From Candidula unifasciata (taxonomy: Eukaryota; Mollusca; Gastropoda; Stylommatophora; Geomitridae): a stretch of DNA of 64,000 nucleotides. The stretch covers positions 1-64,000 of the forward strand of contig CAJHNH020002077.1 of assembly GCA_905116865.2 (NCBI GenBank). Reading direction: 5' to 3'. Position 1 is the first letter of the stretch, and every line of letters begins with the position of its first letter. The translations under genes and the position numbers were made by a program. The notes beneath the pieces are model-generated. The model searched no databases. It was not told where the DNA came from and saw only the letters and a list, made by a program, of their open reading frames with translations. Shown piece after piece: positions 42,601-46,689 of this stretch.

Positions 42601-42698
42601 ATCAAATGGATGGAAGAGAGAAAGAGGTGTATGATATAGCTAAAGATGGAGATGGCAGGGTGAGACAACGAGAGGTGATGTTTGTTCAGAAATCCTAA
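7578..42698 (+). CDS. MBOAT1/2: MBOAT1/2-type lysophospholipid acyltransferase, spliced gene (5' incomplete)
   Basis: Ten exons are visible: 7578-7723, 13287-13379, 15695-15811, 17778-17904, 20143-20190, 29045-29146, 32790-32893, 36368-36565, 39796-39947 and 42422-42698. They encode about 454 residues, against about 520 in vertebrate MBOAT2. The product should be a multi-pass ER membrane enzyme that moves an acyl chain from acyl-CoA to lysophospholipids such as lyso-PE, lyso-PS or lyso-PC (Lands cycle); this role comes from the family. Order and content follow MBOAT1/2 closely: NFVV start, MITTQKLTSLAF, MPSLLEY, GILAGP, KYYVTW, the conserved Asn in MDNWN and the conserved His in SAAWHG. All joins keep phase except 20190 to 29045, where an exon of length 3n+1 must be absent; a 3n segment is probably also absent after 7723. 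Invertebrates often have one co-orthologue of vertebrate MBOAT1 and MBOAT2, so I do not choose between them. Confidence 0.9.
7724..7927. other. Intron 5' end with a dispersed repeat fragment
   Basis: Positions about 7815-7868 share some 55 bp with 11938-11992 (both contain AAGTGCTCCGTTCTACTT), and a shorter trace occurs near 7330. This suggests a dispersed element of unknown type. Confidence 0.5.
7928..8570. repeat. Minisatellite, 32-bp unit
   Basis: About 20 copies with core ACATGACAGTGAAAACACCT. The long minus-strand open frames over it arise because three 32-bp units make 32 codons without a stop; they are not taken as genes. Confidence 0.95.
8766..9822. repeat. Minisatellite, 42-bp unit
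   Basis: About 25 copies with core GTTAAGTTCTGCCATTACAC. Most units are identical, with a few single-base indels (for example near 9180 and 9528). On the minus strand it reads as a 14-residue repeat, MSSVMAELNQQHTT, in a 297-codon open frame. I see no acceptor, no homologue and no non-repeat domain, so I treat it as non-coding. Confidence 0.95.
9823..10705. repeat. Minisatellite, about 34-bp unit
   Basis: About 26 copies with core GTGTAAATCTAGACAGCTCA. Variant units replace the CAGACAATG tail with TTAATGTTTG, and the two kinds occur in blocks, showing multi-unit duplication. Confidence 0.95.
10706..12760. other. Intron sequence with probable mobile-element remnants
   Basis: About 2 kb with no recognised exon. 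It includes a C homopolymer near 11600-11618, the dispersed 55-bp fragment near 11938-11992, a segment near 12235-12345 (TGTGGGTTCTGGGGCCCCAT) that looks like a dispersed repeat, and a GAA microsatellite at about 12510-12537. The missing exon expected between 7723 and 13287 (about 25 residues, hydrophobic) was looked for here and not found. Confidence 0.4.
12761..13280. repeat. Minisatellite, 43-bp unit, with a degenerate second array
   Basis: About seven copies with core CTAGAGAAGGCCTGCCTCAG run to about 13060. They are followed by diverged copies of a different unit (GTTAGACAGAATATTAC-like) that reach to within 20 bp of the next exon's acceptor. Confidence 0.9.
13287..13379 (+). CDS. MBOAT1/2: MBOAT exon: hydrophobic FALGY segment
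   Basis: Acceptor CTCCACAG and donor GTAAGT. One leading base completes the split Trp codon of the previous exon, then AVFCFALGYMLTLYVLRLLE follows, and the exon ends in two bases of a Tyr codon. It matches the YCFVFALGYLTVCQV region of MBOAT2. The phase permits a direct join to the exon at 7578, but the family has about 25 more residues in between. Confidence 0.88.
13389..13619 (+). mobile_element. tRNA-derived SINE with 12-bp target-site duplication
   Basis: The element at 13401-13607 (207 bp) has an RNA polymerase III box A (TAGCGTAGTTGG, 13412-13423) and a box B-like motif (GGTTCACTCC, 13471-13480). It is flanked by perfect 12-bp direct repeats ATGTACAGCATC at 13389-13400 and 13608-13619. 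The insertion lies only about 20 bp downstream of the exon donor at 13380. The SINE family is not identified. Confidence 0.85.
13620..14173. other. Intron sequence, no feature recognised
   Basis: About 550 bp of non-repetitive sequence apart from a short GTGATGTGTTGT-type repeat near 13675-13725. Confidence 0.6.
14174..14455. repeat. Minisatellite, 69-bp unit
   Basis: Four nearly identical copies with core TGTTGAGCCGTACTAGAACA; they differ by one substitution (CCGTAC versus CCATAC). Confidence 0.95.
14456..14612. repeat. Minisatellite, about 38-bp unit
   Basis: Four identical copies with core GACATCAACTGTAGCAAACA, adjoining the 69-bp array directly. Confidence 0.95.
14640..14930. repeat. 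Short minisatellite, about 15-bp unit
   Basis: About 19 diverged copies of AACCAAATGACACCC-like units. Confidence 0.9.
15060..15690. repeat. Composite minisatellite, 30-bp then 99-bp units
   Basis: About eight copies of a roughly 30-bp unit (core GCTGAAGCAGAAGTGTTGGT) lead into about three and a half copies of a 99-bp unit that contains the same core plus ATTGGTTCTAGTCCTTGTGG. The array runs to the next exon: its unit segment GTTGGTTGTTCCACATGG resembles the real acceptor context GTTGGTTGCTCCACAG at 15679-15694. Confidence 0.92.
15695..15811 (+). CDS. MBOAT1/2: MBOAT exon: MITTQKLTSLAF segment
   Basis: Acceptor GCTCCACAG and donor GTCAGT. The first base completes a Tyr codon, then PLMITTQKLTSLAF follows and, after a polar stretch, ends in WAVR with the Arg codon split. 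It corresponds to GPMMIITQKITSLA ... RDLAVR of MBOAT2, a well-conserved cytosolic or re-entrant region of the family. Confidence 0.92.
15812..16129. other. Intron sequence with a short tandem duplication
   Basis: Pyrimidine-rich intron start. Two copies of a roughly 60-bp segment containing GGACTCTTTGTATAACCGGG lie at about 15990-16100. Nothing else was recognised. Confidence 0.6.
16130..17113 (+). pseudogene. Non-LTR retrotransposon (LINE) reverse transcriptase, decayed
   Basis: Across several frames the sequence reads as the middle and C-terminal parts of a LINE reverse transcriptase: HYGISEKIVNIIALFYKDF, then a KTGVRQGC-type motif, then EDLDFADDIAF near 16392-16425 containing the catalytic DD pair. 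A cleaner stretch at 16486-16918 includes FTYLGSVVS, RLYKSIILPVLLYGVE and CLRRII, and it ends with a SCATRHNEN-like C-terminus near 17090-17110. Frameshifts and stops make it inactive. The clade is not assigned. It sits in sense orientation inside an acyltransferase intron. Confidence 0.88.
17190..17777. repeat. Minisatellite, 74-bp unit carrying splice-acceptor copies
   Basis: About seven and a half copies with core CATGACTTGTGTGTCCTCTC followed by TCCACAGACAGGTGATT. Each unit includes the full pyrimidine tract and CAG of the authentic acceptor at 17777, and the last unit runs into the real exon. Seven decoy acceptors therefore precede the true one. Confidence 0.95.
17778..17904 (+). CDS. 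MBOAT1/2: MBOAT exon: MPSLLEY / GILAGP segment
   Basis: Acceptor CTCTCCACAG and donor GTGCCC. The first base completes the Arg codon, giving (R)QMPSLLEYFSFVLSFQGIL, then AGPFCHY and FIEGN, ending in LQ in phase 0. This matches RRMPSLLEYLSYNCNFMGIL ... AGPLCSY ... FIEG of MBOAT2. It is among the best-conserved parts of the gene. Confidence 0.95.
17905..18299. repeat. Degenerate minisatellite, about 30-bp unit
   Basis: About 12 diverged copies of a GGTGTTAACATAGATCTGTT-type unit beginning about 30 bp after the exon donor. Confidence 0.88.
18300..20095. repeat. Minisatellite, 23-bp unit with higher-order structure
   Basis: About 78 copies with core GTACCTGTAGTCATAGCTTA. A marked variant (CTCATACCTTAATTGTACAT) recurs at intervals and defines blocks of about 210-255 bp that are themselves repeated with near identity, for example from 19312 and again from 19568. 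Confidence 0.95.
20143..20190 (+). CDS. MBOAT1/2: MBOAT exon: short 48-nt exon
   Basis: TTTTTTAG acceptor and GTGAGT donor enclose 16 codons reading ESKYPVIYRDHLPSCL, phase 0 at both ends. The position corresponds to the variable polar loop after FIEG in MBOAT1/2, where family members differ in length. Support is the strong splice sites and open frame rather than sequence similarity. Skipping it would not change the frame. Confidence 0.65.
20331..21465. repeat. Minisatellite, 35-bp unit
   Basis: About 32 copies with core GAACTGACTTATGGTTGTGA. The left half carries GTTGTGAAGCTAA and the right half GTCATGAAGGTAA, so two subfamilies adjoin. Confidence 0.95.
21466..26548. repeat. Large GT/GA-rich minisatellite, about 21-29-bp units
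   Basis: About 5.1 kb and roughly 200 copies of units such as GTGTGTCAGTGAGGGGAGAG with or without an ATAATATAT insert. The strand is almost purely G, A and T. Several patches (for example 21500-21800, 22050-22140, 23480-23700 and 25900-26400) contain many one-base indels and unit truncations, unlike neighbouring clean stretches. No exon was recognised inside. Confidence 0.95.
26590..26850. repeat. Minisatellite, 37-bp unit, at the mariner border
   Basis: Seven essentially identical copies with core GTACATGCAGCCTGTTTGTC. The last copy reads straight into mariner transposase-like sequence (PKIMSPQQRATRM), so the unit may have been amplified from within that transposon. Confidence 0.92.
26840..28660 (+). 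pseudogene. Mariner-family transposase remnant, interrupted
   Basis: Two parts of one transposase are visible. Part one (26840-27182) reads PKIMSPQQRATRM, then ITGDEM with the first catalytic Asp of the DD(34)D triad followed by a stop where Trp is expected, then FLYDPLIKRQSSEW, and ends in AEGRTVKQEIHIDIL. Part two (about 28283-28660) resumes with AVRRKHPDKWRTNSWFLLHD, holding the second catalytic Asp, then SDLAPAD with the third, then EFQECFQQ and a terminal GNYFEG-like motif. About 1.1 kb of unrelated sequence separates them. Stops and frameshifts make it inactive. Confidence 0.85.
27183..28282. other. Segment interrupting the mariner transposase
   Basis: About 1.1 kb inserted between adjacent transposase codons (after the HIDIL-like motif and before AVRRK). 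It has no open frame or domain I recognise. The ends (GTGGCAGTGACC near 27185 and GTCACTATAACAC near 28263) are only weakly similar as inverted repeats. It may be a non-autonomous element nested in the mariner copy. Confidence 0.4.
28661..29044. repeat. Degenerate repeat of intron-end sequence with acceptor-like units
   Basis: Six or so diverged units of about 45-60 bp, each with a pyrimidine-rich TCTACCCACAG-like segment followed by a GTATGTATGTG-like stretch. They end at the true acceptor TCTATCCACAG at 29044. Confidence 0.6.
29045..29146 (+). CDS. MBOAT1/2: MBOAT exon: YLYVSLL / KYYVTW segment
   Basis: Acceptor ATCCACAG; donor GTGCCG is weak. The exon begins with two bases of an Asp/Asn-type codon, then EDFIANYSMLTRLGYLYVSL and LFHRAKYYVTWIL, and ends with one base that joins the next exon as Ala (WILADAIYNASG). 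It corresponds to DEHF ... YLYISLLAARPKYYFAWTLADA of MBOAT2. Joined directly to the exon ending at 20190 it would give four codons and a stop, so one exon is missing upstream. Confidence 0.92.
29210..30316 (+). pseudogene. LINE reverse transcriptase remnant, catalytic centre deleted
   Basis: Reads as a non-LTR reverse transcriptase: VFVDFKKAYDSVHRNSWYNA, FGIPKKLIS, SGLKQGDALSPLL, then a jump to GLVINQDKTEY, KIKLYKMLIRPVVLYGSEN, and a C-terminal part (MRADRLKWLGHIKRM, RPRSRPRRRWRDNI). The YADD-type catalytic segment expected before NELKTV is missing, leaving LGYDIIGENELK, and there are frameshifts, so it is dead. It belongs to a different family from the 16.1 kb copy and lies in sense orientation in an intron. 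Confidence 0.88.
30340..31255. repeat. Minisatellite, 28-bp unit
   Basis: About 32 copies with core TATAGTCAGAAGAAAGGAAA, including shortened units (TCAGACATAGAAGAAAGG). Two copies of a 40-bp interruption containing CAGACTGCTGTTGATA (near 31034 and 31225) show that a block including the interruption was duplicated. Confidence 0.95.
31390..31985 (-). pseudogene. LINE fragment, antisense, same family as the copy at 63.1 kb
   Basis: Read on the minus strand it begins WQDKITNTEVLERAG, then VFSMLSF and RLRWLGH, the same C-terminal reverse transcriptase region as at 63230-63340 on the plus strand. It continues into a region also shared with the element end at 41540-41640. A 50-bp tandem duplication containing GGCATGGGACTCGCAGCTCA lies at 31457-31556. 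It is non-functional. Confidence 0.8.
31995..32770. repeat. Minisatellite, about 24-bp unit
   Basis: About 32 copies with core TACTGTCAGGTCAGTTATTA. It ends 20 bp before the next exon, so the intron's 3' end lies just outside the array. It includes AGGTAAGTTA variants that look like donors by chance. Confidence 0.95.
32790..32893 (+). CDS. MBOAT1/2: MBOAT exon: ADAIYNASGMGY segment
   Basis: Acceptor CTTCCCAG and donor GTAAGT. It reads (A)DAIYNASGMGYAGKDEHGRH, then WTEMSNVFVFKIE, ending in phase 0. It matches ADAINNAAGFGFRGYDENG ... WDLISNLRIQQIE of MBOAT2. Its last 20 or so bases are copied in the array that follows. Confidence 0.95.
32872..33712. repeat. Minisatellite, 38-bp unit made from the exon 3' end and donor
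   Basis: About 22 copies of a unit with core GTCTTTGTCTTCAAGATAGA followed by AGTAAGTCTCCTTGAA. The first unit is the real end of the exon at 32893 and its donor, so every later unit repeats about 22 coding bases plus a GTAAGT or GTAGGT donor. Use of any later donor would read a stop (AGATAG in frame) within the first repeat. Confidence 0.97.
33713..34045. other. Intron spacer with a three-copy 37-bp repeat
   Basis: Three copies of a unit with core CAGCTCTGTGACAGAGGAAT at about 33765-33875, then non-repetitive sequence with no recognised feature. Confidence 0.7.
34046..34680. repeat. Minisatellite, 31-bp unit
   Basis: About 20 copies with core GTGCCTCTGCACCTTACACT. It is open in all three plus frames because 31 bp cycles the frame and no unit contains a stop; it is not coding. 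Confidence 0.95.
34681..36367. other. Long non-repetitive intron stretch
   Basis: About 1.7 kb, AT-rich from 35380 to 36200. Contains a two-copy 44-bp direct repeat at about 35072-35160 (core TAGTGCGAGCTAAACGCC) and three telomere-like TTAGGG units at about 36300-36317. It ends in TTTTTTGTCTGCAG, the acceptor of the next exon. No other gene was seen. Confidence 0.7.
36368..36565 (+). CDS. MBOAT1/2: MBOAT exon: catalytic segment with conserved Asn and His
   Basis: Acceptor TGTCTGCAG and donor GTAAGT; 66 codons, phase 0 at both ends. It reads TATSPKVYMDNWNILTTHWL, then CYTRAPYWNTLL, then LSAAWHGLFIGYY, and ends in QAARR. The conserved Asn of the family lies in DNWN (36398-36406 region) and the invariant His in AAWHG at 36497-36499. 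MBOAT2 has FLDNWNIQTALWL and SAIWHGVYPGYY here. With both residues intact, the enzyme is expected to be active. Confidence 0.97.
36580..36642. repeat. GA microsatellite
   Basis: About 26 GA dinucleotides starting 20 bp after the donor at 36566; a shorter GA tract recurs at about 36763-36777 within the following repeat. Confidence 0.95.
36643..37085. repeat. Minisatellite made from the exon 3' end and donor
   Basis: About eight diverged units of about 45-60 bp repeat the end of the exon at 36565 (GCAGTGCAGGCAGCTCGA) together with a GTAGGT or GTAAGT donor and the ATTATTT that follows. The first units also carry the adjacent GA tract, so the original unit spanned exon end, donor and microsatellite. 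Confidence 0.93.
37105..39590. repeat. Large polypyrimidine minisatellite, about 22-26-bp units
   Basis: About 2.5 kb and roughly 100 copies of units such as TCTGTATATCTCTGTCTGCC plus CTCTC. Sub-blocks use TCAGTCTGCC instead of TCTGTCTGCC (about 38490-39060). The very long plus-strand open frames (up to 722 codons) contain only Leu/Ser/Tyr/Ile/Cys repeats and are not genes. Confidence 0.97.
39591..39795. other. Intron 3' end
   Basis: Short non-repetitive stretch with T and A homopolymers, ending in CTTCCTGCAG at 39795. Confidence 0.6.
39796..39947 (+). CDS. MBOAT1/2: MBOAT exon: late membrane segments
   Basis: Acceptor TTCCTGCAG and donor GTGACT. It reads FRANVRPLFQ, then LLYDIFTFVATQLSISFLVL and FVVLKWEPTVRFH, ending with two bases of a Ser codon. 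It matches NNFRHYF ... LFYDVITWIVTQVAISY ... PSLTFY of MBOAT2 and contains two hydrophobic stretches. Confidence 0.93.
39948..40320. repeat. Tandem repeat, about 110-118-bp unit, starting at a splice donor
   Basis: Three full units and one partial unit. Each begins with the donor context GTGACTGCCCACTGCTAG or GTAACTGCCCACTGCTAG and ends in a GT dinucleotide run plus CTTCCTGGATCTT. The first unit starts exactly at the authentic donor of the exon ending at 39947, so each later unit has a copy of that donor. Confidence 0.95.
40380..40530 (-). mobile_element. tRNA-derived SINE, minus strand
   Basis: The minus strand carries a box B motif GGTTCAAATCC (plus 40457-40467) preceded by tRNA-like GATCTGAAGGTTGTG and a box A-like region around 40499-40511. 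The 3' side shows TGGTACCAGGTAAAGTCC-like sequence. Ends and duplication were not fixed. It differs from the SINE at 13.4 kb. Confidence 0.7.
40655..41375. repeat. Minisatellite, about 30-38-bp unit (left part)
   Basis: About 20 diverged copies around GTAGTCATAGGTGTGTGTGG with variable GT runs, including a G homopolymer at about 40841-40853. The same family resumes at 41641 after a LINE insertion. Confidence 0.92.
41376..41640 (+). pseudogene. LINE fragment inserted in the minisatellite
   Basis: Starts with a reverse transcriptase motif (RGVKQECLLAPAL, corresponding to GVKQGCVLAPTLF), skips most of the coding region, and ends in a segment (ACCATGCCTGCCCATACGGC) that corresponds to the antisense element at 31.4 kb. 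It is flanked on both sides by the same array, so it inserted into it. It is 5'-truncated and internally deleted. Confidence 0.7.
41641..42340. repeat. Minisatellite, 34-bp unit (right part)
   Basis: About 20 highly uniform copies with core GTCATAGCTGTGTGTACAGG, alternating ACAGGGTG and ACAGCGTG forms. It is far more homogeneous than the left part, suggesting recent expansion. Confidence 0.95.
42422..42698 (+). CDS. MBOAT1/2: MBOAT last coding exon and stop
   Basis: Acceptor TCTATTTGCAG. The first base completes a Ser codon, then SFYWCLHVITAVILIVLPSK is the last membrane segment, matching SWYYCLHILGILVLLLLPVK of MBOAT2. A polar tail of about 70 residues follows, rich in His, Gln, Lys and Glu (for example HHNKHQDQQNHHQKHH), with its stop at 42696-42698. 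The tail is lineage-specific in composition, as usual for the C-terminus of this family. Confidence 0.93.
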
Positions 42699-43029
42699 TG
42701 ACCTGGATGGTTAGTGTTTGATCTGACATCTGCATGCAGTCAGTGAGCTACACAACAGCAGTTTTGTCTGAGTGTTGGTCAAGATGTTTGATTGTTGACT
42801 GTGTTTTGTCTACTGAGATTGTAGTCTGTTGGGATGGTTGTCTCTTATCTGTTGAGATGGTTGACTGTTGTCCATTGTGATGGTTGCCTCTTGTCTGTTG
42901 ATATTGTTAACTGTTGGAATGGTGGCCTATTGTTTGTTGAGATGGTTGCTTCTTGTCTGATGAGATTGTTGACTGTTGTCTGAGGAGCTGGTTGACTGTT
43001 GTCTGATGAAATTATTGTTTTCTGACTAA
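42699..43029. repeat. 3' flank with start of a 21-24-bp repeat
   Basis: After the stop comes about 80 bp of unique sequence, then diverged GTTGACTGTTGTCTGATGAG-type units from about 42780. This may be 3' UTR. No nearby AATAAA was seen; the first clear one is at 44871. Confidence 0.7.
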
Positions 43030-43510
43030 CTTTCCTTGCCATTCATGTCTCCTTAGGTCGCTGGACCTCTCCTATGTTGCACAGGTGTGTTATGATATGG
43101 CTTGGTTTTGGCATTCGCTTGGCGTATGTAATGTTTGTGGAAGTTTGTGTTGTGTCAGGCGCCTATGTACAAGTAAGAAGTACTGCAGGGGAAAGTGCCG
43201 CAGGCACTGACTATCAAACCTGGGATACTTTTGTATTTCTACTTTTGCTGGCGGTTGGCCCCACCCTCCCCTGCCCCCTCCTCCCAGAGAAAGACAGCAG
43301 TTACAAGAAACGTAAGAATAGAAAAATGTTGCTGTTTTCATACTCTTGAACCGTCATGCAGATAGCAGAAAGTGAAAATAATAAGGAAAACAAGCGGTGA
43401 GAAGACCAGAAAAGAGGCAACGGTTAAACTATTGACAATAAGGAAAACATGACTCCCTGCAACAAACAAAGATGAGGTCCAGCGACCTAAGGAAACATAA
43501 GTGGCAAGAG
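43030..43510. mobile_element. Candidate inverted-repeat element (MITE-like)
   Basis: About 50 bp at 43030-43085 reappears inverted at about 43447-43510; both contain TCCTTAGGTCGCTGGACCTC or its complement, and the match extends on both sides (TTGCCA and GTTGCA contexts). The interior of about 360 bp has no recognised coding content. The element interrupts the 21-24-bp array found on both sides of it. Confidence 0.5.
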
Positions 43511-43554
43511 AAGTTACTCTAATTCTGGGCCTGAAAGTGTGAACAGCACCGTTG

Positions 43555-44710
43555 ACACTTCTCAGAAGAGATAGTTGACTGCTATCTGATGGGATAGTTG
43601 ACTGTTGTCTGATCAGATGGTTGACTGTTGTCTGATCAGATGGTTGACTGTTGTCTGATGAGGTAGTTGACTGTTGTTTGATCACATTGTTGACTGTTGT
43701 CTGATGAGATAATTGACTCTTGTCATATGAGATAGTTGACTGCTGTCTGACAAGATTGTTGACTCTTCTCAAATGAGATAGTTGACAGTTGTCCGATCAG
43801 ATGGCTGACTGTTGTTTGATAAGGTAGTTGACTTGTCTGATTAGATAGTTGACTGTTGTCTTATAAGGTAGTTGACTGTTGTCTGATTAGATGGTTGACT
43901 GTTGTCTAATGAGGTAGTTGACTGTTGTCTGATTAGATGCTTTAGTGTTGTCTGTTGAGGTAGTTGACTGTTGTCTGATGCGGTAGTTGACTCTTATCTG
44001 ATCAGATAGTTGACTGTTATCTGATGAGATAGTCTACTACTGTCTCATGAGATAGCTGACTGTTGTCTGATGTTACGTTGACTGTTGTCTAACTGAGACA
44101 GTTTACTCTTGTCATATTGAGATAGTTGACTGTTGTCTGATCTAGATAGTTGACTGTTGTCTAATTAAGATAGTTGGCTGTTGTCTGATTGAGATAGTTG
44201 GCTGTTGTCTGATTAAGAAAGTTGGCTGTTGTCTGATTGAGATAGTTGACTGTTGTCTGATTGAGATAGTTGACTGTTGTCTAATTAAGATAGTTGGCTG
44301 TTGTCTGATTGAGACAGTTGACTGTTGTCTGATAAAATGACTGACTGTTATAACAATTTAATGGTTGACTGGTGTCTGATGAGATGGTTGACTGTTGTCT
44401 GATGAGATGGTTGACTGTTGTCTGATCAGATGGTTAACTGTTGTCTGATCAGATGGTTGACTGTTGTCTGATCAGATGGTTGACTGTTGTCTGATGAGAT
44501 GGTTGACTGTTGTCTGATCAGATGGTTGACTGTTGTCTGATCAGATGATTGACTGTTGTCTGATCAGATGGTTGACTGTTGTCTGATGAGATGGTTGACT
44601 GTTGTCTGATCAGATGATTGACTGTTGACTGATCAGATAGTTGACTGTTGTCGGATGAGATAGTTGACTCGTGTCTGATGACATAGTTGACTGTTGTCCG
44701 GTGAGATTGC
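43555..44710. repeat. Minisatellite, about 21-24-bp unit
   Basis: About 50 copies with core GTTGACTGTTGTCTGATGAG. The middle part (about 44090-44330) has a longer variant with TTAAGATAGTTGG. It is the same family as 42780-43020. Confidence 0.93.
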
Positions 44711-45439
44711 TTTCTGTCAGGGTTGCTGAATACTTTTATCTGCCTTAAAATGGAGAGAGATTACTTGGATTGTTGACTGAAGTTGGCTGCTGGGGCTGGC
44801 TGCTGAGATTGTAGTCTGGAACTAAAGATCTGATACATTGTACATTCCCCTCTCATTCTCACTAATTTGTAATAAATTGTGTCCATTTTTATACACAAAT
44901 TAGCATACTCTTTCTAAGAGCTTTCTTGATCTGTTGCTTGAAGTTCAACGAGGTCTCTTCTATAGCTGCTTTATCGCTGATTTAAGGGAGGAGCCTCTGT
45001 TGCTTGAAGTTCAGCCAGGTCACTGTTAGCTGCTTCGAAAGCATGTGACCATGTTTGGGAGACAAATACTCCACCTGCTGTATCATGTTTCTCTTGTTAT
45101 TTTGTGAGTATCTGTGATCTTTCACCTGCCAGAATGTTTGCCAATTCATCATCTCATCTTCATCTCAAAATGATCTCCTTGTACCTTGCCTTGTCTACAG
45201 CTGGGGAGAGGCTGCCCATTTGTTTGCTTTATTTGTTCAGGTTCCATCAGTCTTCTAATTCCATTCTCACTTGATCTCTTATTCTGCCCCTCACTAAGTC
45301 TCTTATTCCATTCCCAATTGGTCTATTCTTCTAACCCCCCCCCCCCCCCCAATCTCTTATTACACTCCCACTTGATCTTTTATTATACTCCAACTTGGTC
45401 TCTTATTCCATTCTCTCTTGGCCTCCTTTTCCATTCCCA
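44711..45439. other. Intergenic sequence with a possible polyadenylation signal
   Basis: Mixed sequence with no gene recognised. AATAAA at 44871-44876 is the first consensus poly(A) signal downstream of the acyltransferase stop, 2.2 kb away; use by that gene is unproven. A C homopolymer lies near 45337-45350. Confidence 0.4.
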
Positions 45440-45890
45440 GTTCTCTTATTCCTTTATGACTTGGTCTCTTATTTAACCCCAACTTGGTCTCTTACTTAAC
45501 CCCAACTTTGTCTCTTATTTAACCCCAACCTGGTCTCTAATTTAACCCCGACTTGGTCTCTTATTTAACCCCAACTTGGTCTCATATTTAACCCCAACTT
45601 GGTCTCTTATTTAACCCCAACTTGGTCTCTTATTTAACCCCAACTTGGTCTCTTATTTAACCCCAACTTGGTCTCATATTTAACCCCAACTTGGTCTCTT
45701 ATTTAACCCCAACTTGGTCTCTAATTTAACCCCAACTTGGTCTCTTATTTAACCCCAACTTGGTCTCTAATTTAACCCCAACTTGGTCTCTTATTTAACC
45801 CCAACTTGGTCTCTTACTTAACCCCAACTTGGTCTTTTATTTAACCCCAACTTGGTCTCTAATTTAACCCCAACTTGGTCTCTTATTCTG
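45440..45890. repeat. Minisatellite, 23-bp unit
   Basis: About 20 copies with core TTTAACCCCAACTTGGTCTC. Confidence 0.95.
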
Positions 45891-46215
45891 CCTCCCCCCA
45901 ATATTTTCTTCTCCCCCCCCGTATCTTATTCTGCACCCCCCTTTCCCTTCTCTTATACTACTCCCCTCCCCGTCTCCTATTCTGCTCCCCCTTTCCCATC
46001 TCTTATTCTACTCCCCCTTTCCCATCTCTTATTCTACTCCCCCTTTCCCATCTCTTATTCTGCTCCCCCTTTCCCATCTCTTATTCTGCTCCCCCTTTCC
46101 CATCTCTTATTCTGCTCCCCCTCCCCATCTCTTATTCTGCTCCCCCTTCCCCATCTCTTATTCTGCTCCCCCTTTACTGCCTCTTATTCTGCTCCCCCTT
46201 CCCGTCTCATTCTAT
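45891..46215. repeat. Pyrimidine-rich minisatellite, about 25-bp unit
   Basis: About 12 copies with core TTCTGCTCCCCCTTTCCCAT, related at its edges to the preceding array (TCTCTTATT is shared). Confidence 0.93.
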
Positions 46216-46689
46216 TCCCACTTGGTCTGTATTTCCATTCCCACTAGGTCTATATATGATTGCTTCTTGTGATATACTATCTGTTGACAGCTGAGTGTAA
46301 TGGCTGAATCATTTCACGTTTTTGTTTTGAAATCTGTTGCTGCCCTACAAACTTTCTGATTTTATTATTTCTGATCCTTTCTCTTCTGGGTATGTTGATT
46401 TCTATTTATCTGCAGAATCTCATCTCCGTTGTAATTGTTCTGTTCCCTATTTCTGTCATTGTCCAAGTTTTGCTAGCTGAAGATTGTGATATCAAGATTT
46501 ATTGCTGTTGACTGTAACTCAAGGGGCTTCAAATGAAAACCTTACCAGTGTGATAGACATTAACATCATTTTCTTGTAACCTACATATTGTTGCTAAGGA
46601 TGTCAAGTGTGTTAAGCATGTGACATCACATTGCATGCCTGCCAGTCCAGCAATCAACAGTTTTCCTGTACAAAACCTTCAGCGGTTGC
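46216..46689. other. Intergenic spacer, nothing recognised
   Basis: About 470 bp of unique sequence with no open frame of note and no repeat. Confidence 0.6.
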
